From Pseudomonadota bacterium (lineage in GTDB: Bacteria; Pseudomonadota; Gammaproteobacteria; Burkholderiales; Usitatibacteraceae): a stretch of 49,817 nt of DNA. The notes beneath the pieces were generated by a model. The model had not been told where the DNA came from and ran no database searches. It saw nothing but the letters and a program-made list of their open reading frames with translations. The translations under genes were made by a program, and so were the position numbers. The stretch is from NCBI GenBank assembly GCA_029781595.1, contig JAKOWJ010000044.1, positions 1 through 49,817 on the forward strand. Direction: 5' to 3'. Positions 31,515 through 38,969 of this stretch are shown piece after piece. The first letter of the stretch is position 1; each line of letters starts with the position of its first letter.

Positions 31515-33248
31515 CTAGGCGCGGGGCGGGCGCAGGAAGTCGAAGTCCACGCCCTGGTCGGCCTGCGTCACGCTCTCCAGGAAGAGCTTGAGGTAGCCGC
31601 GCGCGGCGGTGGGCGCGGCGACGGGATTCGCGGCGCGGCGACGCGAGAGCTCCTCGTCGCTCACCGCCAGCTCGAGGTGGCGCGCCGGCACGTCCAGGCG
31701 GATGCGGTCGCCCGTGCGCACGTAGGCGAGCGGCCCGCCCATCGCCGACTCGGGCGTGACGTGCAGCACGATGGTGCCCGCGGCCGTGCCGCTCATGCGC
31801 CCGTCGGAGATTCGCACCATGTCCTTCACGCCGGCGCGCGCGAGCTTGCGCGGGATGGGCAGGTAGCCCGCCTCGGGCATCCCCGGCGCGCCCTTCGGCC
31901 CGATGTTCTTGAGGACGAGGATGTCGTCGGCGGTCACGTCCAGGTCCTCGGCATCGATGCACGCGGCCAGGTCCGCCGCGTTCTCGAAGACCACCGCGCG
32001 GCCCTCGTGCCGCATGAGCCGCGCATCGGCCGCCGACTGCTTGATGATGGCCCCGCCGGGCGCGAGGTTGCCGCGCAGCACCGCGATGCCGCCCTGCGCG
32101 TAGATGGGCCTGGCCAGCGGGCGGATCACGTCCTGCGCGAAGCCCGGGCCGGAGGCGTCGATCTCCTCGCCCAGCGTGCGGCCCGTGACCGTCATCGCGT
32201 CCAGGTGCAGCAGGGGCTTGAGCTCCCGCAGCAGCGCCGGAACGCCGCCGGCGTGGTGGAAGTCCTCCATGTAGTGCTGGCCGCTGGGTTTCAGGTCCAC
32301 GAGCACGGGCGTCTCGCGGCCCAGCTCGTCCAGCCGTGCGAGGTCCACGTCCAGGCCCAGGCGACCGGCGATGGCCGTGAGGTGCACGATGCCGTTGGTG
32401 GAGCCGCCGATGGCGAGCAGCACGCGAAGCGCGTTTTCCACGGACTTCGCGGTGATGATGTCGGCTGGCGAAAGGCGGCTCTTCGCGAGCGCGACGGCCT
32501 GCGCGCCGCTGCGCTCGGCCACGCGGATGCGGTCGGCCGTCACCGCGGGGGGCGAAGCGCTGCCGGGCAGGGCCATGCCCAGGGCCTCGGCCACGCACGC
32601 CATCGTGCTCGCCGTGCCCATCACCGAGCAGGTGCCCACGCTCGCGACGAGCTGGTCGTTGACGCGGGCGATCTCTGCCGCGTCGATCTCCTCGGCGCGG
32701 TAGCGGGCCCAGTAGCGCCGGCAGTCGGTGCAGGCGCCCACGCGCGCGCCCTCGTGCGAGCCCGTGAGCATGGAGCCCGTCACGAGCTCGATGGCCGGCA
32801 CGCCCGCCGAGGCCGCCCCCATGAGCTGCGCGGGCACGGTCTTGTCGCAGCCGCCCACGAGCACCACCGCGTCCATGGGCTGCGCGCGGATCATCTCCTC
32901 GGTGTCCATGCTCATGAGGTTGCGCAGGAACATGCTGGTGGGGTGCGCGAAGCTCTCGTGCAGCGAGATCGTCGGGAACTCGACGGGCAGCCCCCCGGCC
33001 AGCATCACGCCGCGGCGCACCGCCTCCAGCAGCGCCGGCGCGTTGCCGTGGCAGGGGTTGAACCCGCTCGCGGTGCTGGCGATGCCGATCACGGGGCGCC
33101 CGAGCGCGTCGTCCGTGTACCCGGCGCCCTTGATGAAGGCCTTCCTAAGGAAGAGCGAGAAGCCGGCGTCGCCGTAGCTGGTGAGGCCCCGCGAGAGCCC
33201 GCCCGGGGGAGCGACTTTCGGGTCCTTCGGGTCATTCGGGTTCGCCAT
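31515..33248 (-). CDS. IlvD/Edd family sugar-acid dehydratase (L-arabinonate dehydratase-like)
   Basis: 577 residues from ATG 33248. Three Fe-S/active-site cysteines are present: C66 in GFNPCHGN, C134 in VGGCDKTVPAQLMGA and C207 in VGTCSVMGTASTM. MEDFHHAGGVPALL, RISDGRMSGTAAGTIVLHVTPE and the C-terminal RGYLKLFLESVTQADQGVDFDFL are typical of the sugar-acid branch (L-arabinonate/D-xylonate/D-gluconate dehydratases) rather than of IlvD itself. It removes water from an aldonate to give a 2-keto-3-deoxy acid. It is divergent from a DHDPS-family gene that could use that product. Substrate stereochemistry cannot be read. Confidence 0.85.
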   Translation of the reverse strand: MANPNDPKDPKVAPPGGLSRGLTSYGDAGFSLFLRKAFIKGAGYTDDALGRPVIGIASTASGFNPCHGNAPALLEAVRRGVMLAGGLPVEFPTISLHESFAHPTSMFLRNLMSMDTEEMIRAQPMDAVVLVGGCDKTVPAQLMGAASAGVPAIELVTGSMLTGSHEGARVGACTDCRRYWARYRAEEIDAAEIARVNDQLVASVGTCSVMGTASTMACVAEALGMALPGSASPPAVTADRIRVAERSGAQAVALAKSRLSPADIITAKSVENALRVLLAIGGSTNGIVHLTAIAGRLGLDVDLARLDELGRETPVLVDLKPSGQHYMEDFHHAGGVPALLRELKPLLHLDAMTVTGRTLGEEIDASGPGFAQDVIRPLARPIYAQGGIAVLRGNLAPGGAIIKQSAADARLMRHEGRAVVFENAADLAACIDAEDLDVTADDILVLKNIGPKGAPGMPEAGYLPIPRKLARAGVKDMVRISDGRMSGTAAGTIVLHVTPESAMGGPLAYVRTGDRIRLDVPARHLELAVSDEELSRRRAANPVAAPTAARGYLKLFLESVTQADQGVDFDFLRPPRA

Positions 33249-33258
33249 GCGCGCGCGG

Positions 33259-33295
33259 CCGGTAGAATTGGGGGAGCAGGCGGAGAGCCTACCGG
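33259..33295. promoter_or_regulatory. inverted repeat spanning the divergent sugar-acid promoter
   Basis: CCGGTAG at 33259-33265 and CTACCGG at 33289-33295 are exact inverted 7-mers with a 23-base spacer, filling the 57-base gap between the dehydratase and DHDPS-family starts. TAGAAT, a -10-like hexamer for the plus-strand operon, overlaps the left arm. It is a candidate operator for both directions; no regulator gene is adjacent. Confidence 0.5.
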
Positions 33296-33305
33296 AAAAC
33301 CGACG

Positions 33306-34250
33306 ATGCCGAGACTGGACGAGAGCGCCAAAGGGGTCTTCCTCATCACCGTGACGCCCTTCCGCGAGGACGGGGCGCTGGATCTCGACAGCACCGACCG
33401 CGTCACCGACTTCTACCTCGAGAACGGCGCCACGGGCCTCACGGTGCTGGGCGTGATGGGCGAGGCCCCCAAGCTCACGGCGGACGAGTCGCGCGAGTAC
33501 GTGAAGCGCGTCCTGGCCCGCGTGAACGGGCGCGTGCCCGTGGTGGTGGGCGCCTCCTCGCCGGGCTTCGCGGCCATGGGCGAGCTCGCGAAGGGCGTGA
33601 TGGACCTGGGCGCCGCGGGCGTCATGGTGGGCCCCGCCGCGACGGTGAAGACCGACGACCAGGCGGTGTCCTACTACGAGATGGTCGCCGAGACGCTGGG
33701 CCCTTCGACGCCCTTCTGCGTGCAGGACCACCCGCTCGCCTACGCCGGCGTGCAGCTCTCCGTGCCGGTGCTCACGCGCATCTTCAAGGCGATTCCCACG
33801 GCCGTGATGCTCAAGCACGAGGACTGGCCGGGGCCGGGCCTCTCCAAGCTCGCGGCGCTGCGCGCGGCGAGCGGCCGCGGCGAGATGCGGCGCGTGTCCA
33901 TCCTCTGCGGCAACGGCGGCGGGCTCTTCCTCCCGGAGGAACTCTCGCGCGGCGCGGACGGCGCCATGACCGGCTTCAGCTACCCCGAGATGATGCGCGA
34001 CGTCGTGGCGGCCCACGCGGCTGGCGACGTCGAGCGCGCGCACGACCTCTTCGACGCGTACCTGCCGCTCGCGCGCTACGAGCAGCAGGCGGCGCTGGGC
34101 CTGGCGGTGCGCAAGTACCTGCTGCTCAAGCGCGGCGCCATCGCCACCGCGGCGATCCGCAAGCCCGGCCCGAAGCTCTCCGCGGCCGATGTCGCCGACA
34201 TCGACCGCCTCATCGCAAGACAGGAAAGACGACTCCAGGAACTCGGCTGA
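33306..34250 (+). CDS. dihydrodipicolinate synthase family protein (2-keto-3-deoxy sugar acid aldolase or dehydratase)
   Basis: 314 residues from ATG 33306. Schiff-base K170 sits in TAVMLKHED. The GATGLTVLGVMGE block aligns with the G-x-x-G-T/S-T-GE of the family. The catalytic tyrosine motif of DHDPS (Y-N-x-P) is replaced by CVQDHP, so the aldol-type proton relay must differ; a VQD-x-P motif is, from memory, also seen in L-2-keto-3-deoxyarabinonate dehydratase. Divergent from a sugar-acid dehydratase and overlapping the start of an RraA-family gene by one base, it probably acts on the dehydratase product. It is not a lysine-pathway DapA. Confidence 0.82.
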   Translation: MPRLDESAKGVFLITVTPFREDGALDLDSTDRVTDFYLENGATGLTVLGVMGEAPKLTADESREYVKRVLARVNGRVPVVVGASSPGFAAMGELAKGVMDLGAAGVMVGPAATVKTDDQAVSYYEMVAETLGPSTPFCVQDHPLAYAGVQLSVPVLTRIFKAIPTAVMLKHEDWPGPGLSKLAALRAASGRGEMRRVSILCGNGGGLFLPEELSRGADGAMTGFSYPEMMRDVVAAHAAGDVERAHDLFDAYLPLARYEQQAALGLAVRKYLLLKRGAIATAAIRKPGPKLSAADVADIDRLIARQERRLQELG

Positions 34251-34951
34251 TGGCACTCGACAAGCGGATCATCGACACCCTCTCGCAGGTCACCACCGCG
34301 ACGATCACCACGCTGCTGCTCAAGAAGGGGCTGCGCAACGTGTGGATGCGCGGCACGCGCCCGCTCAACCCCGGCCAGCCGCGCCTGGTGGGCCCGGCCT
34401 TCACGCTGCGCTTCGTGCCGGCGCGCGAGGACCTCGCCACGCCCGAGTCCTGGTCCAAGCCCATCTCCACGCGCGGGGCCATCGAGGCCATGCCCGAGGG
34501 GTGCATCACGGTGGTGGACGCCATGGGCATCACCGACGCGGGCATCTTCGGCGACATCCTCTGCGCGCGCATGCGCAAGCGGGGAGTGGCCGCGCTCGTC
34601 ACCGACGGCGTGCTGCGCGACGTGGCGGGCGTGCGGGCCACGGGCCTTCCGGTGTGGTGCCAGGGCGCCGCGGCCCCGCCCTCGGTCGCGGGCCTTACCT
34701 TCGTGAACTGGGGCGAGCCCATCGCCTGCGGGGGCGTCGCGGTCTTCCCGGACGACGTGGTGGTGGTGGACGAGGACGGCGCGGTGCTCATCCCGCAGGC
34801 CCTCGTCGAGGAAGTGGTGGCCGCCGCGCCCGAGCAGGAGCGCCTCGAGGCCTGGATCATGGGCGAGGTCGAGAAGGGCGCCTCGCTCCCGGGCCTGTAC
34901 CCGCCCAACGCCGAGAACAAGGCGCGCTACGAGGCCTCGAAGAAGGGGTAG
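34250..34951 (+). CDS. RraA/HMG-aldolase family protein
   Basis: 233 residues. IFGDILCARMRKRGVAALVTDGVLRD holds the metal/substrate residues R123 and D124, and the C-terminal CGGVAVFPDDVVVVDEDGAVLIP matches. The extended N terminus (VTTATITTLLLKKGLRNVWM) is characteristic of sugar-acid-associated members. Many relatives lacking RNase E contacts are metal-dependent class II aldolases or dehydratases that yield pyruvate. In this operon it could cleave the keto-acid made by the two preceding enzymes. Its ATG overlaps the preceding TGA. Confidence 0.8.
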   Translation: MALDKRIIDTLSQVTTATITTLLLKKGLRNVWMRGTRPLNPGQPRLVGPAFTLRFVPAREDLATPESWSKPISTRGAIEAMPEGCITVVDAMGITDAGIFGDILCARMRKRGVAALVTDGVLRDVAGVRATGLPVWCQGAAAPPSVAGLTFVNWGEPIACGGVAVFPDDVVVVDEDGAVLIPQALVEEVVAAAPEQERLEAWIMGEVEKGASLPGLYPPNAENKARYEASKKG

Positions 34952-34957
34952 CGCGCC

Positions 34958-35302
34958 GTGATCGCCGGCCTCGTCCAGATCCTCGTCTTCCAGGGCCTGG
35001 GGGAGATCGTCGCGAAATTCTTCCTGCCGCTCATCCCCGGGCCCGTCATCGGCCTCGTGCTGCTGCTCGCCTGGCTGCAGGTGCGCGGGAGCGTGCCGGC
35101 CTCCGTGGACCTCGTGGCCACCGCCTTCGCGCAGAACCTGGGGCTGCTCTTCATCCCCGCGGCGGTGGGCGTGGTGATGTTCTGGCCCAGCATCCGCTCG
35201 CACGCGGTGGCGGTCGTGGCCGCGCTCCTCGTGAGCGTCGTCGCGACGATGGCGGTCACGGGCCTGGTGCTGCGGGCCCTGGCGGGGGACGAGCCCGAGT
35301 GA
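34958..35302 (+). CDS. CidA/LrgA family membrane protein
   Basis: 114 residues from GTG 34958, four hydrophobic helices. LIPGPVIGLVLLLAWL and LGLLFIPAAVGVVMF are the LrgA/CidA signatures. The stop overlaps the start of the LrgB gene (GTGA), so the pair is translated together. The family was first described as holin-like, but bacterial and plant pairs have since been shown to carry pyruvate or glycolate/glycerate (general knowledge). Here the operon of sugar-acid enzymes makes a carboxylate transporter role attractive. Confidence 0.88.
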   Translation: MIAGLVQILVFQGLGEIVAKFFLPLIPGPVIGLVLLLAWLQVRGSVPASVDLVATAFAQNLGLLFIPAAVGVVMFWPSIRSHAVAVVAALLVSVVATMAVTGLVLRALAGDEPE

Positions 35303-36027
35303 GCCCGCAGATCCCCGCCATCCACGAGATCTGGGTCTACCTCTCCGGCAGTCCGCTCCTGGCGCTGGTGCTCACGCTGGCGGCCTACCAGGCGGGCCTG
35401 ATGGTCTACGAGCGCTTCGACCGCAACCCGCTCGCCAACCCCGTGGCCATCGCCATCCTCATCGTGGCCACGGCCATCACCGTGATCGACATGCCCTACG
35501 CGAAGTACTTCGAGGGCGCGCAGTTCGTGCACTTCCTTCTGGGCACCGCCACGGTGGCGCTCGCGGTGCCCATCTACAAGGGCCTGGGGGCGCTGCGCGG
35601 GCGCATCCTGCCGCTGCTCGCGGCGCTGCTCGCGGGCGGGGCCACCTCCATCGCGAGCGCCGTGGGCATCGCGAAGCTCATGGGCGCGGACAAGGCCATC
35701 GTCGGCGGCTTCTGGGCCAAGAGCGTGACGGCGCCCATCGCCATGGGCGTCGCCGAGCGCATCGAGGTCTCGCCCACCCTCACGGCCGTGTTCGCCGTGA
35801 CCACCGGGATCCTCGGCGCCATCCTCGTGCGCTCCGTGATGAACGCCGCGGGCGTGAAGGCGTGGTGGCAGCGCGGATTCGCGGTGGGCGTCGCCGCGCA
35901 CGGCATCGGCACCTCGCGCGCCTTCAGCGTGCACCCGGAGGCCGGCACCTACGCGAGCCTGGGCATGGGCCTGCACGGCGTGCTGGGCGCCGTTCTCATC
36001 CCTCTGGCGGTGCGCTACCTCGCCTGA
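35299..36027 (+). CDS. LrgB/CidB family membrane protein
   Basis: 242 residues from GTG 35299. YEGAQFVHFLLGTATVALAVPIY-type LrgB blocks are present, as are GGFWAKSVTAPIAMGVAE, VTTGILGAIL and the GIGTSRAF...MGLHGVLGA end. It has six to seven helices. It forms the larger half of the LrgAB transporter with the preceding gene and is the last gene of the DHDPS-RraA-LrgAB operon. LytS/LytTR systems control lrgAB in other bacteria; the LytS pair here lies 25 kb away. Confidence 0.9.
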   Translation: MSPQIPAIHEIWVYLSGSPLLALVLTLAAYQAGLMVYERFDRNPLANPVAIAILIVATAITVIDMPYAKYFEGAQFVHFLLGTATVALAVPIYKGLGALRGRILPLLAALLAGGATSIASAVGIAKLMGADKAIVGGFWAKSVTAPIAMGVAERIEVSPTLTAVFAVTTGILGAILVRSVMNAAGVKAWWQRGFAVGVAAHGIGTSRAFSVHPEAGTYASLGMGLHGVLGAVLIPLAVRYLA

Positions 36028-36143
36028 GGCGGGGCGGACAAAGTCTGTTACAACCTCGCGCCGCGCGGGGCCCGGCGGCACGGAATCTCCCGGCCGCGCG
36101 CCGATCCAACGGACATCCCTGACCACCGAAGGGGGTCCGTCAC

Positions 36144-36560
36144 ATGAGCGCAACGAAGACGATGCTGGCGTCCGCCCTGGCGGCGCTGGCCCTGGCGGGA
36201 ATATCGGGCACCGCCGCCGCGGAGCCGCACGGGCGCGGCCACGGCCACTGGCAGGGCGACATCGCCCGTTTCCACGAGCACGACTGGGGCACCTGGCGCG
36301 GCGGGCACTGGGTCCACGGCCACCACGGCGGGCGCCTGGGCTGGTGGTGGGTCGCCGGCGGCCTCTGGTACTTCTACCCGGTGCCGGTCTATCCCTGGCC
36401 GAACCCGTACGAGCCCCCGCCGGTGCCCGCGGCGTCCGAGCTGCCGCCGCCCACGCAGTACTGGTACTACTGCGAAGAGGCGAAGGCCTACTACCCGTAC
36501 GTGGCGACCTGCCCCGGCCCGTGGCGCAAGGTGCCGGCCACGCCGCCGGGCGCGAAGTGA
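36144..36560 (+). CDS. secreted His- and aromatic-rich protein, unrecognised
   Basis: 138 residues. A signal peptide (MSATKTMLASALAALALAG, cut near AAAEP) leads a histidine-rich segment (EPHGRGHGHWQGD, VHGHHGGRLGWWW), then a Tyr/Pro/Trp stretch (YFYPVPVYPWPNPYEPPPVP) and a cysteine-containing end YWYYCEEAKAYYPYVATCPG. This layout recurs in uncharacterised proteobacterial envelope proteins. Metal binding by the His-rich part is plausible but unproven. A glycine-zipper protein gene follows after 7 bases. Confidence 0.7.
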   Translation: MSATKTMLASALAALALAGISGTAAAEPHGRGHGHWQGDIARFHEHDWGTWRGGHWVHGHHGGRLGWWWVAGGLWYFYPVPVYPWPNPYEPPPVPAASELPPPTQYWYYCEEAKAYYPYVATCPGPWRKVPATPPGAK

Positions 36561-36567
36561 GGCGGCC

Positions 36568-37113
36568 ATGACGACGACGCTCTCCCGCGGCGGCCGCTGG
36601 CTGCTCGCCGCCTCGGCCGGCGTGCTCGCGGCCGCGTGCGCGCAGATGCCCGTCGGGCCTACCGTCGCGGTGATGCCCGCGCCGAACAAGCCCTTCGACG
36701 TGTTCATGGCCGACGACGCCGCGTGCCGCGACTGGGCCTCGCGCGCCGTCGGCGGCCCGGTGGAGGACCGCCAGGCGCAGGCCGTCGTCGGCTCGACGGT
36801 CGCGGGCGCGGCCATCGGCGGGGCCATCGGCGCGGTCGCGGGCGGCCACGACGGCGCCCGGGCCGGCGCGGCCGTGGGCTCCGTGATGGGGGCCGCCACG
36901 GGCGCGAACCAGGGCGCGTACCTGGGCTACGACGCGCAGCGCCGCTACGACATCGCCTACTCGCAGTGCATGTACGCCAAGGGCAACCAGCTCCCGGGCG
37001 GGCGCTACGCGCAGCGCGCGCCGGCCCCGGCGCCCTACGCGCCGCCGCCGCCCGGCACGCCGCCGCCCCCGCCGTATTCGCCGCCGCCCCCGCCGACGGC
37101 GGTGCCGCGGTGA
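36568..37113 (+). CDS. glycine-zipper envelope lipoprotein
   Basis: 181 residues. The start MTTTLSRGGRWLLAASAGVLAAACAQ gives a lipobox AAAC. A glycine-zipper region (about 70-115: VAGAAIGGAIGAVAGG, GARAGAAVGSVMGAATGANQGAYLGYDAQRRYD) is of the YMGG/Rick_17kDa type that inserts in membranes, followed by SQCMYAKGN and a proline-rich tail. It overlaps the next gene by four bases and follows the His-rich protein gene. Confidence 0.85.
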   Translation: MTTTLSRGGRWLLAASAGVLAAACAQMPVGPTVAVMPAPNKPFDVFMADDAACRDWASRAVGGPVEDRQAQAVVGSTVAGAAIGGAIGAVAGGHDGARAGAAVGSVMGAATGANQGAYLGYDAQRRYDIAYSQCMYAKGNQLPGGRYAQRAPAPAPYAPPPPGTPPPPPYSPPPPPTAVPR

Positions 37114-37526
37114 GCGGCCTCGAGGATAGGGCGGGCACCGAGCCCGTTCCCTCCCTGGCCGCGCGCCTCTTCGTGGAGGCGCCGGTGGGCGTGCGCCGCA
37201 AGGTGGTCGCGTGCCTGCTGGGCGCGGCCGGCCCGCTCGCGCTCGCCGTACTGGCCGACGGGCGCTTCGCGCGCTTCCTGCTGCCGTCGGCCGACGCGAT
37301 GGCCGTCACGCTCGAGGAGGCCAGGCGCCTTTCCGAAGGCCAGGTGCTCTCCCTCGCGCGCTATGCGTGGGAGGCGAGCCCGGAGGTGTTCTCGCAGCTC
37401 GCGCAGCTCCTGCAACTGGAAAGCCCGTCGCTGCTGCAGACGGCGACGGGCGCGCTCTTCCTGCTGGCCATGGGGCTCGCGGGCCGGCGCAGGAAACCGG
37501 CCCGCGATCCGGACCCTACGCCATGA
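37110..37526 (+). CDS. small membrane-associated protein, unrecognised
   Basis: 138 residues from GTG 37110 overlapping the preceding stop. The middle has a hydrophobic helix (VVACLLGAAGPLALAVLA) and the C terminus another (LLQTATGALFLLAMGLAG) followed by a basic tail RRRKP. Between them a helical soluble stretch. No family recognised. It overlaps the convergent ferritin-like gene by 11 bases at the 3' end. Confidence 0.5.
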   Translation: MSGLEDRAGTEPVPSLAARLFVEAPVGVRRKVVACLLGAAGPLALAVLADGRFARFLLPSADAMAVTLEEARRLSEGQVLSLARYAWEASPEVFSQLAQLLQLESPSLLQTATGALFLLAMGLAGRRRKPARDPDPTP

Positions 37527-38448
37527 GGGGCGCGAGGGCCTCGGAGATGCGCTTCATCTGGGCCTTGCCCACCATGCCGCCCAGGATCTTCTGGAAGCGC
37601 TCGTCCTGCACGCCCGAGACGATGTACTGCCAGCGGTAGGCGGCGAGCATCGCCTCGCGCACGGCCTTCTCCTCGACGGCCGAGGCGGGGCGCGCCATCG
37701 CGCCCAGGAAGCAGTCGGCGTCCGACTTCGCCTGCGCCTGGAGGATGCCGTCGACGGCGCCCACCAGGCCGATGAGCCCGTCCACGGCGTCGTCGCGCTC
37801 GGCGGTGGTGAGCTTGGCGTCCTCGCGCAGCCACTCCAGCTCGTCCAGGATCGCGTGCTGCGATTCCTCCTTCCAGTGGTAGAGGAAGACGTCCTTCCAC
37901 AGCGGATCGAGCGCGGCGTCCGGCTCGATGCTCGCGCGGTAGTGCGCCTGCGTGAAGAGCTCGATGTGGCAGGTGAGGCCCAGCACGGCCCACGTGGGCG
38001 CGGCGAGCACCGCGCCCGCCACGTCGTTGGGCTGCGGCAGGAAGGCGTAGCTCGCCGGCAGCGTGGGCGCCATCATCAGCTCCAGGCGGCGGAAGAGCTC
38101 CTGGTGCTTGAGCTCCTCGTCGGTGAAGCGCACCAGCGCCTCGAGGGCCACCTGGTCGCCCATCCAGTGGTCGCGGCTCACCTCGAGCATCTTGGCGCCG
38201 ATGAAGCGCTCGACCAGTCCGAACATGTTGGCGTAGGTGCGGCCCTGGATGCGGCTGAAGAGGCGCCGCTCCCCGGCGGAGAGGAAGGGCAGCCGGCCGA
38301 CGAGCGTGAGGCCGTCCGGCAGGCACTTCCTCATCGGGTCGAAGGTGCGGCCGCGGATCACGTCGCGGTCGATGTCCCAGCGGATGCGGCGGGACACCTC
38401 GATGCACTTGGCGTACTTGGCGGTCTGGGGGGGAAGGCTCATGTCCAT
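37516..38448 (-). CDS. ferritin-like (probable di-iron) protein
   Basis: 310 residues from ATG 38448 with a GAGGAG ribosome site. Carboxylate/His pairs in the di-iron pattern occur: E in EALVRFTDEELKHQELF, E/H in CHIELFTQAHYRASIE and EExxH in HWKEESQHAILDELEW. This suggests a four-helix di-iron centre as in ferritin-like oxidases or AurF-type oxygenases. The exact family is not recognised. A DUF2917 gene lies 2 bases upstream on the same strand, forming a tight pair. Confidence 0.7.
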   Translation of the reverse strand: MDMSLPPQTAKYAKCIEVSRRIRWDIDRDVIRGRTFDPMRKCLPDGLTLVGRLPFLSAGERRLFSRIQGRTYANMFGLVERFIGAKMLEVSRDHWMGDQVALEALVRFTDEELKHQELFRRLELMMAPTLPASYAFLPQPNDVAGAVLAAPTWAVLGLTCHIELFTQAHYRASIEPDAALDPLWKDVFLYHWKEESQHAILDELEWLREDAKLTTAERDDAVDGLIGLVGAVDGILQAQAKSDADCFLGAMARPASAVEEKAVREAMLAAYRWQYIVSGVQDERFQKILGGMVGKAQMKRISEALAPLMA

Positions 38449-38450
38449 GT

Positions 38451-38738
38451 TCAGGCTCCTCGGATCAGGGTACGGGTCAGAAGGGAAGGGTGGGGTTGCG
38501 GGCCGCCGTCGATGCGAAGCTCCGAGGGGTCCAGCGCCTGCACGACGGTGCGGCCGGCGCGCTCGATCGTGAAGCTCTCGCCTTCGCGCAGGACCACGTC
38601 CCGCGGGTCGTCGTGCTGCGTGAGCCAGACCGTGCCGCTGCGCACGCGCACCCGCATGCCGCGGCCGTCGTCGATGCCGAGCAGGCCGTTCCTCACGAGC
38701 CGGATGGTGGTGCGGCTCCAGCGCAGGTCGCGCGTCAT
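38451..38738 (-). CDS. DUF2917 domain protein
   Basis: 95 residues from ATG 38738 (MTRDLRWSRTTIRLVRNG). VRVRSGTVWLTQHDDPRDVVLREGESFTIERAGRTVVQAL is the cupin-like core of DUF2917. Function unknown. It is 2 bases upstream of the ferritin-like gene, so both are one operon. The 231-base stretch upstream holds a GC-rich 21-base repeat array. Confidence 0.82.
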   Translation of the reverse strand: MTRDLRWSRTTIRLVRNGLLGIDDGRGMRVRVRSGTVWLTQHDDPRDVVLREGESFTIERAGRTVVQALDPSELRIDGGPQPHPSLLTRTLIRGA

Positions 38739-38813
38739 GTCGTCTTTCCTCTCGAAGTCCCCGGCACCGCGGCCGGCGTGCTTCGCATCCTCCGGGAGAG
38801 GCCGGGCGCGCGA

Positions 38814-38906
38814 TTGACCGCGCCGCCGCGGTTCTTGCGCGCGCCGCCGCGGGCCGCACGCCGCTTGACCGCGGCGCCGCGGGCCTTGACCGGGACGCTG
38901 CCCGCG
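38814..38906. repeat. 21-base imperfect repeat array
   Basis: Four units of about 21 bases begin TTG(A/C)(C/G)CGCG(C/G)CGCCGCGG at 38814, 38835, 38865 and 38886 (the last diverged), with a 9-base break after the second. The 21-base period keeps frame; on the minus strand it would read as a basic Arg/Ala/Gly/Lys-type heptad. It fills most of the gap between DUF2917 and the AraC-type gene. Confidence 0.5.
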
Positions 38907-38969
38907 GCGGGTTGGCGGCGGGGCCATGCGCCGTTACCATGCCCGGACCTGACGGACGGGAGGCCGGCC

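Noticed and set aside
30117-33305. Very long plus-strand open frame running opposite the proline-rich and dehydratase genes and joining the DHDPS-family gene
   Set aside because: Low-complexity Ser/Gly/Ala/Thr and Arg/His/Ala-rich translation complementary to well-conserved minus-strand proteins; an artefact of high GC.
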